Positions 1 to 6,327 of a stretch of 15,844 nt of DNA are shown one piece after another. Within the stretch, counting starts at the first letter, position 1. Every line of letters starts with the position of its first letter. The DNA is from Nocardioides sp. (GTDB lineage Bacteria; Actinomycetota; Actinomycetes; Propionibacteriales; Nocardioidaceae): NCBI GenBank assembly GCA_025965295.1, contig JAOPXF010000041.1, forward strand, positions 1 through 15,844, given 5' to 3'. The notes beneath the pieces are model-generated. The model searched no databases. It was not told the DNA's origin and saw nothing but the letters and a program-made list of their open reading frames with translations. The position numbers were made by a program, and so were the translations under genes.

Positions 1-1078
1 CGTGCGCGGCGCGACGCTGCGCGGCGACGACGTCGTCCAGCACTTCATCTCCACGACCAACCACCACTGGCTGCTGTTCTTCACGACCGCCGGCCGGGTC
101 TACCGCACCAAGGCCTACAACCTGCCCGAGGCGTCGCGCGACGCCAAGGGCGGCCACGTCGCCGGCCTGCTCAGCTTCCAGCCCGACGAGGACATCGCCC
201 AGGTGCTGGCGATCCGCGACTACGAACAGGCGCCGTACCTCGTGCTGGCCACCCGCAGCGGTCTGGTCAAGAAGACCCGGCTCGCCGACTACAACAGCCC
301 GCGCCAGGCCGGCGTCATCGCGATCAACTTCCGCGAGGACGACGACGAGCTGATCGGTGCCGAGCTGGTCAACGCCGACGACGACATCCTGCTGGTCTCC
401 CGCAAGGGCCAGGCGATCCGGTTCCGCGCCGACGACACCCAGCTCCGGCCGATGGGCCGCGCCACCTCGGGCGTCTCCGGCATGAAGTTCCGTGCCGGCG
501 ACTCGCTGCTGTCGATGTCGGTCATCCGTGCCGAGCAGGTCGCCGCCGAGGAGGCCGCCGAGGCCGCCGCGTCGGCCGCGGGTGAGTCCACCGAGGCGGG
601 CGAGCTGCCCGACGTCGTGGAGCAGTACGTCTTCACGATCACCGACGGCGGCTTCGCCAAGCGCACCCGCATCTCCGACTACCGCCTCCAGTCGCGCGGC
701 GGGATCGGCATCAAGGCGATGAAGCTCGCCAACGAGGAGCGCGGGGTCCTGGTCGGCGCCTTCATCGTGGTCGAGGGCGACGAGATCCTGTCGATCACCC
801 AGAACGGTCAGGTCGTGCGCAGCCCGATCAACGACGAGTTCCGGGCGACCGGGCGCTCCACGATGGGCGTGAAGTTCGTGACGCCGAAGCCGGGCGACGC
901 GGTCGCCGTCGTGGCCAGGTCGGTCGAGGCCAAGGAGGAGGACGAGGCCCCCGAGGCGGGCACGGACGTCGCGGTCGAATCGGAGGATGTCGACACGAGT
1001 GCAACAATCGAGGAGTCCGCCGACACCACCGAGCCCGACACCACCGAGCCCGACACCACCGGGGAGAGTGAGGCCTGA
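1..1078 (+). CDS. gyrA: DNA gyrase subunit A, C-terminal part (5' end outside window)
   Basis: GyrA is the breakage-reunion subunit of DNA gyrase, the ATP-dependent enzyme that introduces negative supercoils; it works as a GyrA2GyrB2 tetramer. Only the C-terminal DNA-wrapping beta-pinwheel is present, and the reading frame is open at base 1. Blade-type repeats are visible, such as [59 protein letters not shown] and [14 protein letters not shown]. The active-site tyrosine domain and probably the GyrA box lie upstream of the window. Between two blades there is an Ala/Glu-rich insertion (about residues 178-205 of the fragment), and the protein ends in an acidic, repetitive tail after the last blade. 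The stop overlaps the next ATG (ATGA), so the DUF3566 gene is translationally coupled. Identity is very secure from the repeat pattern and the neighbours. Confidence 0.97.
   Translation, partial: VRGATLRGDDVVQHFISTTNHHWLLFFTTAGRVYRTKAYNLPEASRDAKGGHVAGLLSFQPDEDIAQVLAIRDYEQAPYLVLATRSGLVKKTRLADYNSPRQAGVIAINFREDDDELIGAELVNADDDILLVSRKGQAIRFRADDTQLRPMGRATSGVSGMKFRAGDSLLSMSVIRAEQVAAEEAAEAAASAAGESTEAGELPDVVEQYVFTITDGGFAKRTRISDYRLQSRGGIGIKAMKLANEERGVLVGAFIVVEGDEILSITQNGQVVRSPINDEFRATGRSTMGVKFVTPKPGDAVAVVARSVEAKEEDEAPEAGTDVAVESEDVDTSATIEESADTTEPDTTEPDTTGESEA
1022..1060 (+). repeat. 15-bp tandem repeat in the gyrA tail
   Basis: The unit GACACCACCGAGCCC occurs at 1022-1036 and 1037-1051, followed by a 9-nt partial copy to 1060. 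It encodes (DTTEP)n in the acidic tail that follows the last pinwheel blade. The repeat is in frame, so changes in copy number would lengthen or shorten the tail without a frameshift. Confidence 0.9.
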
Positions 1079-1644
1079 TGACCGAGCGCCCCGCCGAGCG
1101 CACGTCGACGCGCGCCGGGCTCGACCGCGACCGCAACGAGGACACCTCGGTGCGTGCCCCCCTGGGGGAGCGCATCCAGGCCAAGCTCTCGAACGCCGCC
1201 GACGTGCACCGGGCCAACGCCAACCCGGAGTCCCGGTCGGCGGCCAAGAAGGCCGCCACCTCGGGCCGCCCGCCCCGCCGGGCGCGGCTGCGGCTCTCCC
1301 GCATCGACCCGTGGTCGGTGATGAAGACCGCGTTCCTGCTGTCGATCGCGTTCGGCGTCGTCACGGTCGTCTCGGTGATGATGGTCTGGTCGGTCCTCGG
1401 CGCCGCCGGTGTCTGGGACTCCATCAACCAGACCGTGCAGGACATCGTGGGTGGCAAGGACTCCAGCACCTTCGACGTCCGCGACTACATCGGCACCTCT
1501 CGCGTCATCGGTTTCACGATGCTGGTCGCGGTCATCGACGTGGTCCTGCTCACGGCGATCGCGACGCTCGGTGCGTTCCTCTACAACATGGCCGCGGCGC
1601 TGCTCGGCGGCGTCGAGGTCACCCTCGCCGAGGACGACCGCTAG
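1078..1644 (+). CDS. DUF3566 transmembrane protein
   Basis: A 188-residue membrane protein of unknown biochemical role, in the position of Mycobacterium tuberculosis Rv0007, directly after gyrA. The first ~70 residues are hydrophilic and basic (KKAATSGRPPRRARLRLSRID), followed by two hydrophobic segments at about 83-107 and 143-176. The loop between them (about residues 108-140) is hydrophilic. The LSRIDPWSVMKTAFLLS entry to the first membrane segment and the AFLYNMAAALLGGVEVTLAED end are typical of the DUF3566 family. The start ATG overlaps the gyrA stop by 4 nt, so it is almost certainly cotranscribed and coupled with gyrA. Family assignment rests on motif style and on this strictly conserved position; the function is not known. 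Confidence 0.9.
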   Translation: MTERPAERTSTRAGLDRDRNEDTSVRAPLGERIQAKLSNAADVHRANANPESRSAAKKAATSGRPPRRARLRLSRIDPWSVMKTAFLLSIAFGVVTVVSVMMVWSVLGAAGVWDSINQTVQDIVGGKDSSTFDVRDYIGTSRVIGFTMLVAVIDVVLLTAIATLGAFLYNMAAALLGGVEVTLAEDDR

Positions 1645-1671
1645 GCACATCCTCGGGGGTCTCATCCCGTT

Positions 1672-1701
1672 TTGTCCGGCCGCTCCGCGGTGCGGTAATG
1701 T
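1672..1701 (+). promoter_or_regulatory. Candidate promoter for tRNA-Ile / DLW-39
   Basis: TTGTCC at 1672-1677 and TAATGT at 1696-1701 are separated by 18 nt. They resemble the -35 and -10 elements of a housekeeping sigma factor and would start transcription near 1708, about 50 nt before the tRNA-Ile gene. The spacer is GC-rich and partly palindromic. Confidence 0.5.
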
Positions 1702-1757
1702 CCCCCTCGGCCGCTCGGCGGCCACCCCGGCACGGTCGAGCTCCTCGGCCGCGTCAC

Positions 1758-1834
1758 GGGCCTATAGCTCAGACGGTTAGAGCGCTTCCCTGATAAGGAA
1801 GAGGTCAGAGGTTCAAGTCCTCTTAGGCCCACCA
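1758..1834 (+). tRNA. tRNA-Ile (GAT anticodon)
   Basis: The acceptor stem GGGCCTA (1758-1764) pairs perfectly with TAGGCCC (1824-1830), followed by discriminator A and an encoded CCA (1832-1834). The anticodon arm is CTTCC, loop CTGATAA, GGAAG, with anticodon GAT at 1792-1794. The T arm is AGAGG, TTCAAGT, CCTCT. Position after gyrA matches ileT in Mycobacterium. Unlike the nearby tRNA-Ala gene, the 3' CCA is encoded in the DNA. Confidence 0.97.
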
Positions 1835-1878
1835 CCCACCGTTCCGTCAGGCACCACCCGATCCCTGGGAGCCACCCG

Positions 1879-2004
1879 ATGAAGAAGTTCCTCCTGGTCC
1901 TGCTGGCCGCCGCCGGCGCCGTCTTCGCCAAGAAGAAGATCGACGAGGGCCGCTCCGAGCAGGCGCTCTGGGCCGAGGCCACCGACAACATCGACAAGGC
2001 CTGA
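1879..2004 (+). CDS. DLW-39 family small protein
   Basis: A 41-residue protein, starting [20 protein letters not shown] and ending with [16 protein letters not shown]. It matches the small actinobacterial family named for its length and its DLW motif: a short hydrophobic N-terminal helix (residues 4-17), a Lys cluster, and a conserved xLWAEATD segment, here ALW rather than DLW. GGGAG lies about 8 nt upstream of the ATG as a ribosome binding site. It sits between the tRNA-Ile and tRNA-Ala genes, which is the family's usual location. The helix could be a membrane anchor; there is no lipobox. The function is unknown. Confidence 0.88.
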   Translation: MKKFLLVLLAAAGAVFAKKKIDEGRSEQALWAEATDNIDKA

Positions 2005-2014
2005 CCCAGACTCA

Positions 2015-2084
2015 TCGGCGGTCGAGCGAGACTGTTCGGTGGTCGAGCTCTACTGTTTTCGGTGGTCGAGCTTGTCGAGACCAC
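2015..2084. repeat. Short tandem repeat ending in a dispersed palindromic element
   Basis: Three partial copies of TCGGYGGTCGAGC begin at 2015, 2036 and 2059 (spacings 21 and 23 nt); the first two are followed by an ACTGTT-type segment. The third copy continues as GAGCTTGTCGAGACCAC, whose ends pair (GGTC/GACC). On the minus strand it reads GGTCTCGACAAGCTCGACC, resembling the ends of the element at 12045-12120. TACTGT at 2051-2056 could also be a -10 box for tRNA-Ala, but no good -35 was seen. Confidence 0.6.
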
Positions 2085-2089
2085 ACCGC

Positions 2090-2162
2090 GGGGCCTTGGC
2101 GCAATTGGTAGCGCACCTGCTTTGCAAGCAGGGGGTTAGGGGTTCGAGTCCCCTAGGCTCCA
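2090..2162 (+). tRNA. tRNA-Ala (TGC anticodon)
   Basis: Acceptor strands GGGGCCT (2090-2096) and AGGCTCC (2155-2161) pair throughout, including the G3:U70 wobble pair that is the classic alanine identity element. The anticodon arm is CCTGC, TTTGCAA, GCAGG, with anticodon TGC at 2123-2125. The T arm is AGGGG, TTCGAGT, CCCCT. Discriminator A is at 2162 and CCA is not encoded. Position matches alaT in Mycobacterium. Confidence 0.97.
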
Positions 2163-2187
2163 CAGAACAACGATCATCTGCTGCCGC

Positions 2188-2823
2188 TCAACACGTCCGG
2201 GCGGCGAACCGGGTGTGCACGGGGAGCACCACCTTGGCCGTGTCCGTGCCGTCGCCCCAGGTGTAGGTGAGCCGGATCCCGATCAGCTCGCTGTGCGGGT
2301 TCACCTCGACGCGGACCAGCGGCAGAACCCGCCCCCCGTCGGCGACCTTCATGCCAACGAGGTCGGTGCGGGTCGAGAGGTCGGTCTTGCCGGCGAGCGG
2401 CTTGTCGGGGATCGGCCATGCGCCCCCGATGAAAACACCGGGACCAAACGCGGGACGCGCGGTGACCACGACACCCTCGGCGTCGAGGATTGCGACGTCC
2501 GAGCCGGTGGCGCTGACGTCGGTGATCGTCAGGTCGCCGTGCGCGCTGGCGATCGGGTCGTAGAGCGAGACCTTCTGGTGCCGGGCGGTCCGCGCGGAAC
2601 AGAGTGTCCCACCACCCTCGGCCTCGGCCTCGAGGGCGGACGGTTGCGCGTCCTCGGTGGGCGAGGGATCCGGGGTCGAGCTGGTGCCGGGCGTGTTGGT
2701 GGCGGCCGGGCTCCCGTCGCTGTCGTTGTCCGAGGAGGAGCACCCGGAGAGCGCCAGGGCCAGGGCGGCCAGCAGCAGGGCGGTGTGACGTGCCGGGCGA
2801 CGCGACGACGGCGAGGAGTGCAT
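2188..2823 (-). CDS. Putative lipoprotein, function unknown
   Basis: A 211-residue predicted lipoprotein. The N-terminus has a basic region (SSRRPARH), a hydrophobic stretch (ALLLAALALAL) and a lipobox LSGC with the lipidated Cys at residue 28. A Ser/Thr/Pro/Asp-rich linker follows to about residue 65, then a ~140-residue extracytoplasmic domain with beta-rich character (DGGRVLPLVRVEVN, ELIGIRLTYTWGDG) and a terminal Cys. I chose the ATG at 2823 because GAGAGG lies 8 nt upstream and it gives a normal-length signal peptide. An upstream in-frame ATG at 2868, also with a GAGGG, would add 15 residues ahead of the signal. It is divergent from the next lipoprotein gene, and the two are not clearly related. 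I do not recognise the family. Confidence 0.82.
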   Translation of the reverse strand: MHSSPSSRRPARHTALLLAALALALSGCSSSDNDSDGSPAATNTPGTSSTPDPSPTEDAQPSALEAEAEGGGTLCSARTARHQKVSLYDPIASAHGDLTITDVSATGSDVAILDAEGVVVTARPAFGPGVFIGGAWPIPDKPLAGKTDLSTRTDLVGMKVADGGRVLPLVRVEVNPHSELIGIRLTYTWGDGTDTAKVVLPVHTRFAARTC

Positions 2824-2890
2824 GCGTGGTGCCTCTCGTGACAGGGCTGGGTTACCAGAGGGTGCCATTCGGCCACCCTCTTCAAACCTC

Positions 2891-2896
2891 TAGGCT
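2891..2896 (+). promoter_or_regulatory. Candidate -10 box for a leaderless lipoprotein gene
   Basis: TAGGCT fits TANNNT and ends 8 nt before the ATG at 2905, with no Shine-Dalgarno between. This is compatible with transcription starting at or next to the start codon. There is no convincing -35. The same bases form part of a 9-nt match to the 3' end of tRNA-Ala. Confidence 0.35.
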
Positions 2897-2904
2897 CCGT
2901 GGAC

Positions 2905-3909
2905 ATGCGCACCCGGGTCACCGCATCGCTCCTGCTGGCGCTCGCGCTGACCGGGTGCCGCGACGTGCCGCCGCCCGATGTCGAGCCCAGTGGGCCCCCG
3001 CCGCGCCTGGCCGGCACGCCGTCGTACGACGCGGGGCAGGAGCCGGCGTCCGCGGTGCTGCCCCTGGTCCCCGCCACCGCGACGACGCTGACGGTGACCG
3101 ACCTCGACGAGATCCGCGCCCAGCTCGGGGTACCCGACCTGACGAGCGACGACCCGATGGCGGACCGGTCGGACTTCTGGCGGCGTGCCGAGACCGAGGC
3201 GCCGCTGCTCGCCCAGGGACTGCTGCGCGACGACAACTCCGAGCTGATGCTCGACTACGGCTTCACGCAGGACGACGTCGACTGGGAGGCCCACTTCACC
3301 GGGCCGGACGGCAGCGGCTACGTGCTCGGCTTCCGCGAGGACCTCGACATGACCGCGGTGTCCAGGGCAGTGCGCGACGGCGTCGGTCCGCTGGCCGGTG
3401 CGGAGGTCGACGAGACCGAGCACCTGGTGCTCTCCGGGACGACCGCGGACGGGGCGGAGAGCTGGGCGACCGACGCCGCGCTCGTCGGCCTGGTCACCGA
3501 GCCGACGGAGGCGACGTACGCCCGGCGTGGCTGCGTGCCACTGGCCGACGCCCTTGGCCCGGACGCGACCCAGCAGGACCAGGACGCGGTGCTCGCGGAG
3601 TACGACGTCACGGACCTGGACCCGCTCGATGCCTTCGCGGTGGCGTTCGGCGACCATCTGGCGACGGTGCGGATGGCGGCCGGCCGTGCGGACCTCTTCG
3701 ACCGGCTGCGCCTGGCCGACGACTGGCCGGCGACCCCGGCGCCGGCGTTCGCGGACGGGTTCGAGTCCGGCGTCGGCGACCCGGCCACCGGCCGGATCGG
3801 CTACTCGGTGCCGCGCCCGCCGATCGCCGCGCGGCTGACGCTCCTGGAGACGCTGCCGTTCGGGGTCTGTGACGAGGTGGTGCCGATCCCGGAGCCTTCC
3901 GGCCTGTAG
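2905..3909 (+). CDS. Putative lipoprotein, function unknown
   Basis: A 334-residue predicted lipoprotein: MRTRVTASLLLALALTGC gives a short signal peptide with lipobox LTGC and Cys18 as the lipidation site. The mature part is acidic and Asp-rich, with Trp-containing segments (DFWRRAETEAPLLAQGLLRD, DDVDWEAHFTGPDGSGYVLGF) and two further cysteines (in RRGCVPLADAL and FGVCDEV) that could form a disulfide. No membrane segment or known enzymatic motif was found. The GTG two codons upstream (2899) is an alternative start; the ATG is preferred because of the upstream -10 box. It runs divergently from another lipoprotein gene and converges on the MBL-fold gene. I do not recognise the family; a surface sensor or substrate-binding role would be a guess. 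Confidence 0.82.
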   Translation: MRTRVTASLLLALALTGCRDVPPPDVEPSGPPPRLAGTPSYDAGQEPASAVLPLVPATATTLTVTDLDEIRAQLGVPDLTSDDPMADRSDFWRRAETEAPLLAQGLLRDDNSELMLDYGFTQDDVDWEAHFTGPDGSGYVLGFREDLDMTAVSRAVRDGVGPLAGAEVDETEHLVLSGTTADGAESWATDAALVGLVTEPTEATYARRGCVPLADALGPDATQQDQDAVLAEYDVTDLDPLDAFAVAFGDHLATVRMAAGRADLFDRLRLADDWPATPAPAFADGFESGVGDPATGRIGYSVPRPPIAARLTLLETLPFGVCDEVVPIPEPSGL

Positions 3910-3919
3910 GCGGTTCCGG

Positions 3920-3960
3920 CACCGGGTCTCGAGACGGTTGCTGGCGCAACCTCCTCAACC
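3920..3960. repeat. Dispersed palindromic repeat in a convergent junction
   Basis: This copy contains the hairpin GGTTGC-TGGC-GCAACC (3936-3951) and the self-complementary GTCTCGAGAC just before it. It is nearly identical over about 41 nt to 9443-9484 (four differences, two of them in the loop). It fills the junction between the two convergent genes and overlaps the stop codon of the MBL-fold gene. Confidence 0.85.
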
Positions 3961-4758
3961 CACGGGGGTGGCGAGGGCCTCGAACTCCGAGACGTCGTGC
4001 GCGCAGAAGATCGTGATCTCGTCGCGGTGGCCGGCGTACAGCTCACGCAGCCGCTCCTGGTTGTGGGTGCGCTGGAGGTGGTCGACCTCGAGCAGCCGCT
4101 GGAAGACCCGCAGCCCGACGGGCGGGCTCGGCGGGGTCTCCTTCTCGCTGGTGTGGAAGTAGGAGTCGCCCGCGTGCAGCAGCCACCCGCCGTCGGGGCG
4201 GCGTACGGCGACCCCGCAGTGGCCCCGGGTGTGCCCGCGCAGCGGCACCAGCACCACGTCGTCCCCGAGCGCGGTGACCGAGGTGAAGCCGAACCAGTCG
4301 TCGCCGTGCGCCTCGTGACGCTGCCAGCTCGGGCCGTGCGCCCACTGGGCGGAGACGTAGCGCTGCTTCTCGCGGAACGTGGGGTGCAGGGCGGCGTCCA
4401 GCTCGTCGCCGAAGACGTGGACCCGGGCCCGCGGGAAGTCGCCGATCCCGCCGACGTGGTCGAGGTCGAGGTGGGTGAGCGCGATGTCGGTGACGTCGTC
4501 GGCGCTGTGCCCCAGGGCCTGCACCCGGGCGAGCGCGGTCTCGGCCCGGTCGAGGGCGGGACGTACGACGCCCACGAACGGCTGCCCGAGCCGGCCGGGG
4601 TCGGCGACGTCGGCGGTGCCGAATCCGGTGTCGACGAGCAGCAGCCCGCCGGGCCGCTCGACGAGCAGGCAGTGGGCGACCATCCGGTCCGGGGACACCC
4701 GGCCGCCGAACGAGCCGCGCGGCCGCATCGAGCCGCAGTTGAGGTGGTGAATGCTCAC
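3955..4758 (-). CDS. MBL-fold metallo-hydrolase (lactonase-like)
   Basis: A 267-residue cytoplasmic metallo-beta-lactamase-fold protein. Visible motifs in order: THLDLDHVGG (His96, Asp98, Asp100, His101), GHTRGH (His176, His180), HAGDSY (Asp198) and CAHD (His254). These are the metal ligands of the superfamily, in the arrangement seen in quorum-quenching lactonases and related hydrolases. The canonical HxHxDH has Asp in place of the second His (HLDLDH). The long segment from 120 to 160 is rich in Trp and His (AQWAHGPSWQRHEAHGDDWF). The start is GTG at 4758, 19 nt beyond the desaturase stop, in the same direction, so it is probably the third gene of the GntR-desaturase operon. CACGAT at 4766-4771, 7 nt before the start, may be a weak internal promoter. 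The substrate cannot be told from sequence. Confidence 0.88.
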   Translation of the reverse strand: MSIHHLNCGSMRPRGSFGGRVSPDRMVAHCLLVERPGGLLLVDTGFGTADVADPGRLGQPFVGVVRPALDRAETALARVQALGHSADDVTDIALTHLDLDHVGGIGDFPRARVHVFGDELDAALHPTFREKQRYVSAQWAHGPSWQRHEAHGDDWFGFTSVTALGDDVVLVPLRGHTRGHCGVAVRRPDGGWLLHAGDSYFHTSEKETPPSPPVGLRVFQRLLEVDHLQRTHNQERLRELYAGHRDEITIFCAHDVSEFEALATPVG

Positions 4759-4777
4759 GGGCCCGATCGTGCCAGCC

Positions 4778-5503
4778 TCAGCCGTTCTCGAGGGCGTGCA
4801 GCCGCTTGACGGTCGGAGAGGTCTGGACGCTCGCGGCGTCGGGGTAGGTCCCGAAGAGCCGGTCGGCGGTGCCGGCGCTCGTCACGGTGAACCAGTAGTG
4901 CTCGTTCTTGTAGTGGTGCAGCCGGTGGTTGCGCCACACGGAGCGGTACCAGCGCGAGACGGGCCGGTAGTCGCTGTGCACCAGGTAGTGCGTCCACTCG
5001 TAGCCGAGCTTGAGGCCGTAGACCGACACCAGCAGCGACAGCGCGCTCGGCAGCGACGGCATCGCCAGCAGCGCCACCCCGACGTACGCCGGCAGCAGCC
5101 AGGCGAGCGCTGGCCACGGGATGAAGACCAGCGGGATGTCGCGCGGGTCGGCATGGTGCTCGCGGTGCTTGCGGGCCAGCAGGGAGTCGACCGCCACCGG
5201 GCCGACCCGGCGCGGGCGCCAGTGCAGGATCACCACGTGGATGACCCACTCGATCACGGGGAACAGCGCCACCAGCGCGGCCGGGATGGCGAGCTCCCAC
5301 AGGGAGCCGCCGCCCACGACGACGCGGGCGACGACCGAGCCGGCCAGGAAGGCCCCGATCATCCAGGGTGACGGCGCGTGCAGGAACGACCGCCAGGCGG
5401 CACCCAGGCTCACGTTGGTACGGCGGGAGCCGGTGATCCGCTGCTCGTCGGCCGCGAGCCGCTGGGAGGCCAGCTGCTCGATCTCGGGGGAGGGCCTGGT
5501 CAC
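4778..5503 (-). CDS. Sterol desaturase / fatty acid hydroxylase superfamily membrane protein
   Basis: A 241-residue integral membrane di-iron enzyme. The histidine clusters of the superfamily are all visible: EWVIHVVILH (His89, His94), KHREHH (113-117), THYLVH (172-176) and NHRLHHYKNEHYWF (193-202). Hydrophobic segments lie at about 48-64, 70-93, 126-148 and 152-165. Such enzymes use O2 and electrons to hydroxylate or desaturate lipids, carotenoids or sterols. The start is GTG at 5503, overlapping the stop of the upstream GntR gene as GTGA, so it is translationally coupled to that regulator. A much longer open frame continues upstream, but it is the antisense frame of other genes and is not used. 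The lipid substrate is unknown; an O2-dependent modification of a membrane lipid is the reasonable inference. Confidence 0.9.
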   Translation of the reverse strand: MTRPSPEIEQLASQRLAADEQRITGSRRTNVSLGAAWRSFLHAPSPWMIGAFLAGSVVARVVVGGGSLWELAIPAALVALFPVIEWVIHVVILHWRPRRVGPVAVDSLLARKHREHHADPRDIPLVFIPWPALAWLLPAYVGVALLAMPSLPSALSLLVSVYGLKLGYEWTHYLVHSDYRPVSRWYRSVWRNHRLHHYKNEHYWFTVTSAGTADRLFGTYPDAASVQTSPTVKRLHALENG

Positions 5504-6222
5504 GGGGTCTCCTCGAGGGCTTCGAGGGCGGTGAGCAGGCTCGTGGTGGCCGGGCGCAGCACCCGCTCGGCGGCGGCCCGCGCGGTGTCGGGGTCGCCCT
5601 CGCCGATCGCGGCGGTCAGGACGCGGTAGGCGCCGACCTGGCCGACCTCCTCGGCCATCACCGCCGCGAGCGCCTCGATGGCGGGCTCGTAGGCCGCCCG
5701 CAGGCTGTTGAACATCAGCCGGAAGGCGAGCGAGTCTGCGCCGTCGACGACGAGGTCCCAGTAGCCGAGCGCGTGCAGCTGGCGCTCCACGTCGTCGTCG
5801 GTCGCGGCCAGGGCGTCCACGGCCTCGGTGAGGGTGGCGGCCAGGGCCGGGCCCCCGCGCTGGGCGGCCAGGGCGGCGACCCCGGGACCGACGACCAGGC
5901 GGGCCTCGAGGATGCTGCGGGCAACGGCAGCGTCGAGCACCCCCTTGCGCACCAGCAGGCGGGGCAGCAGGTCGAGCCCGGCGAAGCGCCGGAAGTCGCG
6001 CACGGTCGTGGCGCCCCCGTGCCGGACCTCGAGCAGTCGGGTCTGGGTCATCCGCTGCAGGGCCTCGCGCACGGCGGGGCGGGAGACGTCGAGCACCTCG
6101 GCGAGCCGACGCTCGCTGGGCAGCGTCGCACCCGCCTCCAGCTCGCCGTCGACGACCTCGGCCAGCACCTGGTCGAAGACCTCGTCGGGCACGGAGCGGC
6201 GGTTCACGGGCTGGAGGGCCAT
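5500..6222 (-). CDS. GntR family transcriptional regulator, FadR-like
   Basis: A 240-residue regulator with an N-terminal winged helix-turn-helix (residues ~8-75, containing GATLPSERRLAEVLDVSRPA and VREALQRM) and an all-helical effector domain (about 85-235). The stretch YWDLVVDGADSLAFRLMFNSL resembles the ligand domain of FadR-type proteins rather than the usual FHxxL FCD signature. The ATG at 6222 is preferred over a GTG three codons upstream because a -10 hexamer TACGGT ends exactly 7 nt before it. It is first in a leftward operon with the desaturase, so it probably controls that gene and itself in response to a lipid-derived or small organic ligand. Palindromic candidate operators lie upstream, and it is divergent from the SURF1-like gene. 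The ligand is not known. Confidence 0.9.
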   Translation of the reverse strand: MALQPVNRRSVPDEVFDQVLAEVVDGELEAGATLPSERRLAEVLDVSRPAVREALQRMTQTRLLEVRHGGATTVRDFRRFAGLDLLPRLLVRKGVLDAAVARSILEARLVVGPGVAALAAQRGGPALAATLTEAVDALAATDDDVERQLHALGYWDLVVDGADSLAFRLMFNSLRAAYEPAIEALAAVMAEEVGQVGAYRVLTAAIGEGDPDTARAAAERVLRPATTSLLTALEALEETP

Positions 6223-6229
6223 GTCCAGC

Positions 6230-6259
6230 ACCGTAGGACCACCACCGGCCGGTGGTCAA
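6230..6259 (-). promoter_or_regulatory. Promoter of the GntR operon
   Basis: On the minus strand, TTGACC (6259-6254) and TACGGT (6235-6230) are separated by 18 nt and lie 7 nt before the ATG at 6222. Five of six bases match the -35 consensus, and the hexamer fits TANNNT. The spacing predicts a transcript that begins at the start codon, i.e. a leaderless mRNA. Confidence 0.65.
6241..6256. promoter_or_regulatory. Candidate operator: 16-bp perfect palindrome
   Basis: ACCACCGGCCGGTGGT is fully self-complementary and overlaps the spacer and -35 box of the GntR promoter. A protein bound here would block polymerase, so it is a plausible autorepression site. Confidence 0.5.
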
Positions 6260-6260
6260 G

Positions 6261-6271
6261 TGGTCATACCA
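6261..6271. promoter_or_regulatory. Candidate FadR/GntR operator TGGTCATACCA
   Basis: TGGT-CAT-ACCA has inverted half-sites matching the TGGTNNNACCA arrangement bound by FadR-type GntR proteins. It lies about 44 nt upstream of the predicted GntR transcription start and about 62 nt upstream of the SURF1-like start, so it could affect either divergent promoter. Confidence 0.55.
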
Positions 6272-6274
6272 GTT

Positions 6275-6312
6275 ACGCTGACCCGCCCGAAAGTTTCCGA
6301 CAGGTCGGCGTT
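6275..6312. repeat. Degenerate copy of the 39-nt palindrome found at 11871
   Basis: The left arm ACGCTGACCCGCCCGAAA is identical to 11872-11889. The right arm (6294-6312) differs from 11891-11909 at four positions, so the palindrome is imperfect here. It lies just upstream of the SURF1-like promoter. Confidence 0.75.
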
Positions 6313-6314
6313 CG

Positions 6315-6320
6315 TACACT
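6315..6320 (+). promoter_or_regulatory. -10 box for the SURF1-like gene (leaderless type)
   Basis: TACACT lies exactly 7 nt before the GTG at 6328, with no Shine-Dalgarno. The arrangement supports this GTG as the true start. No clear -35 is visible; the region upstream is the degenerate palindrome. Confidence 0.55.
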
Positions 6321-6327
6321 GGCAGGC

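Noticed and set aside
2824..2868. Upstream ATG at 2868 for the first lipoprotein
   Set aside because: It would put 43 residues ahead of the lipobox Cys, long for a lipoprotein signal; the ATG at 2823 has a better-placed ribosome binding site.
2153..2898. 9-nt match CTAGGCTCC between the tRNA-Ala 3' end and 2890-2898, a possible attachment-site pair
   Set aside because: Too short for an att site, only one lipoprotein gene lies between, and no integrase is present; one copy also serves as a candidate -10 box.
5773..6327. Rightward open frame leading into the SURF1-like gene
   Set aside because: It is antisense to the GntR gene and His/Gly-rich without family features; the GTG at 6328 with its -10 box is the start.
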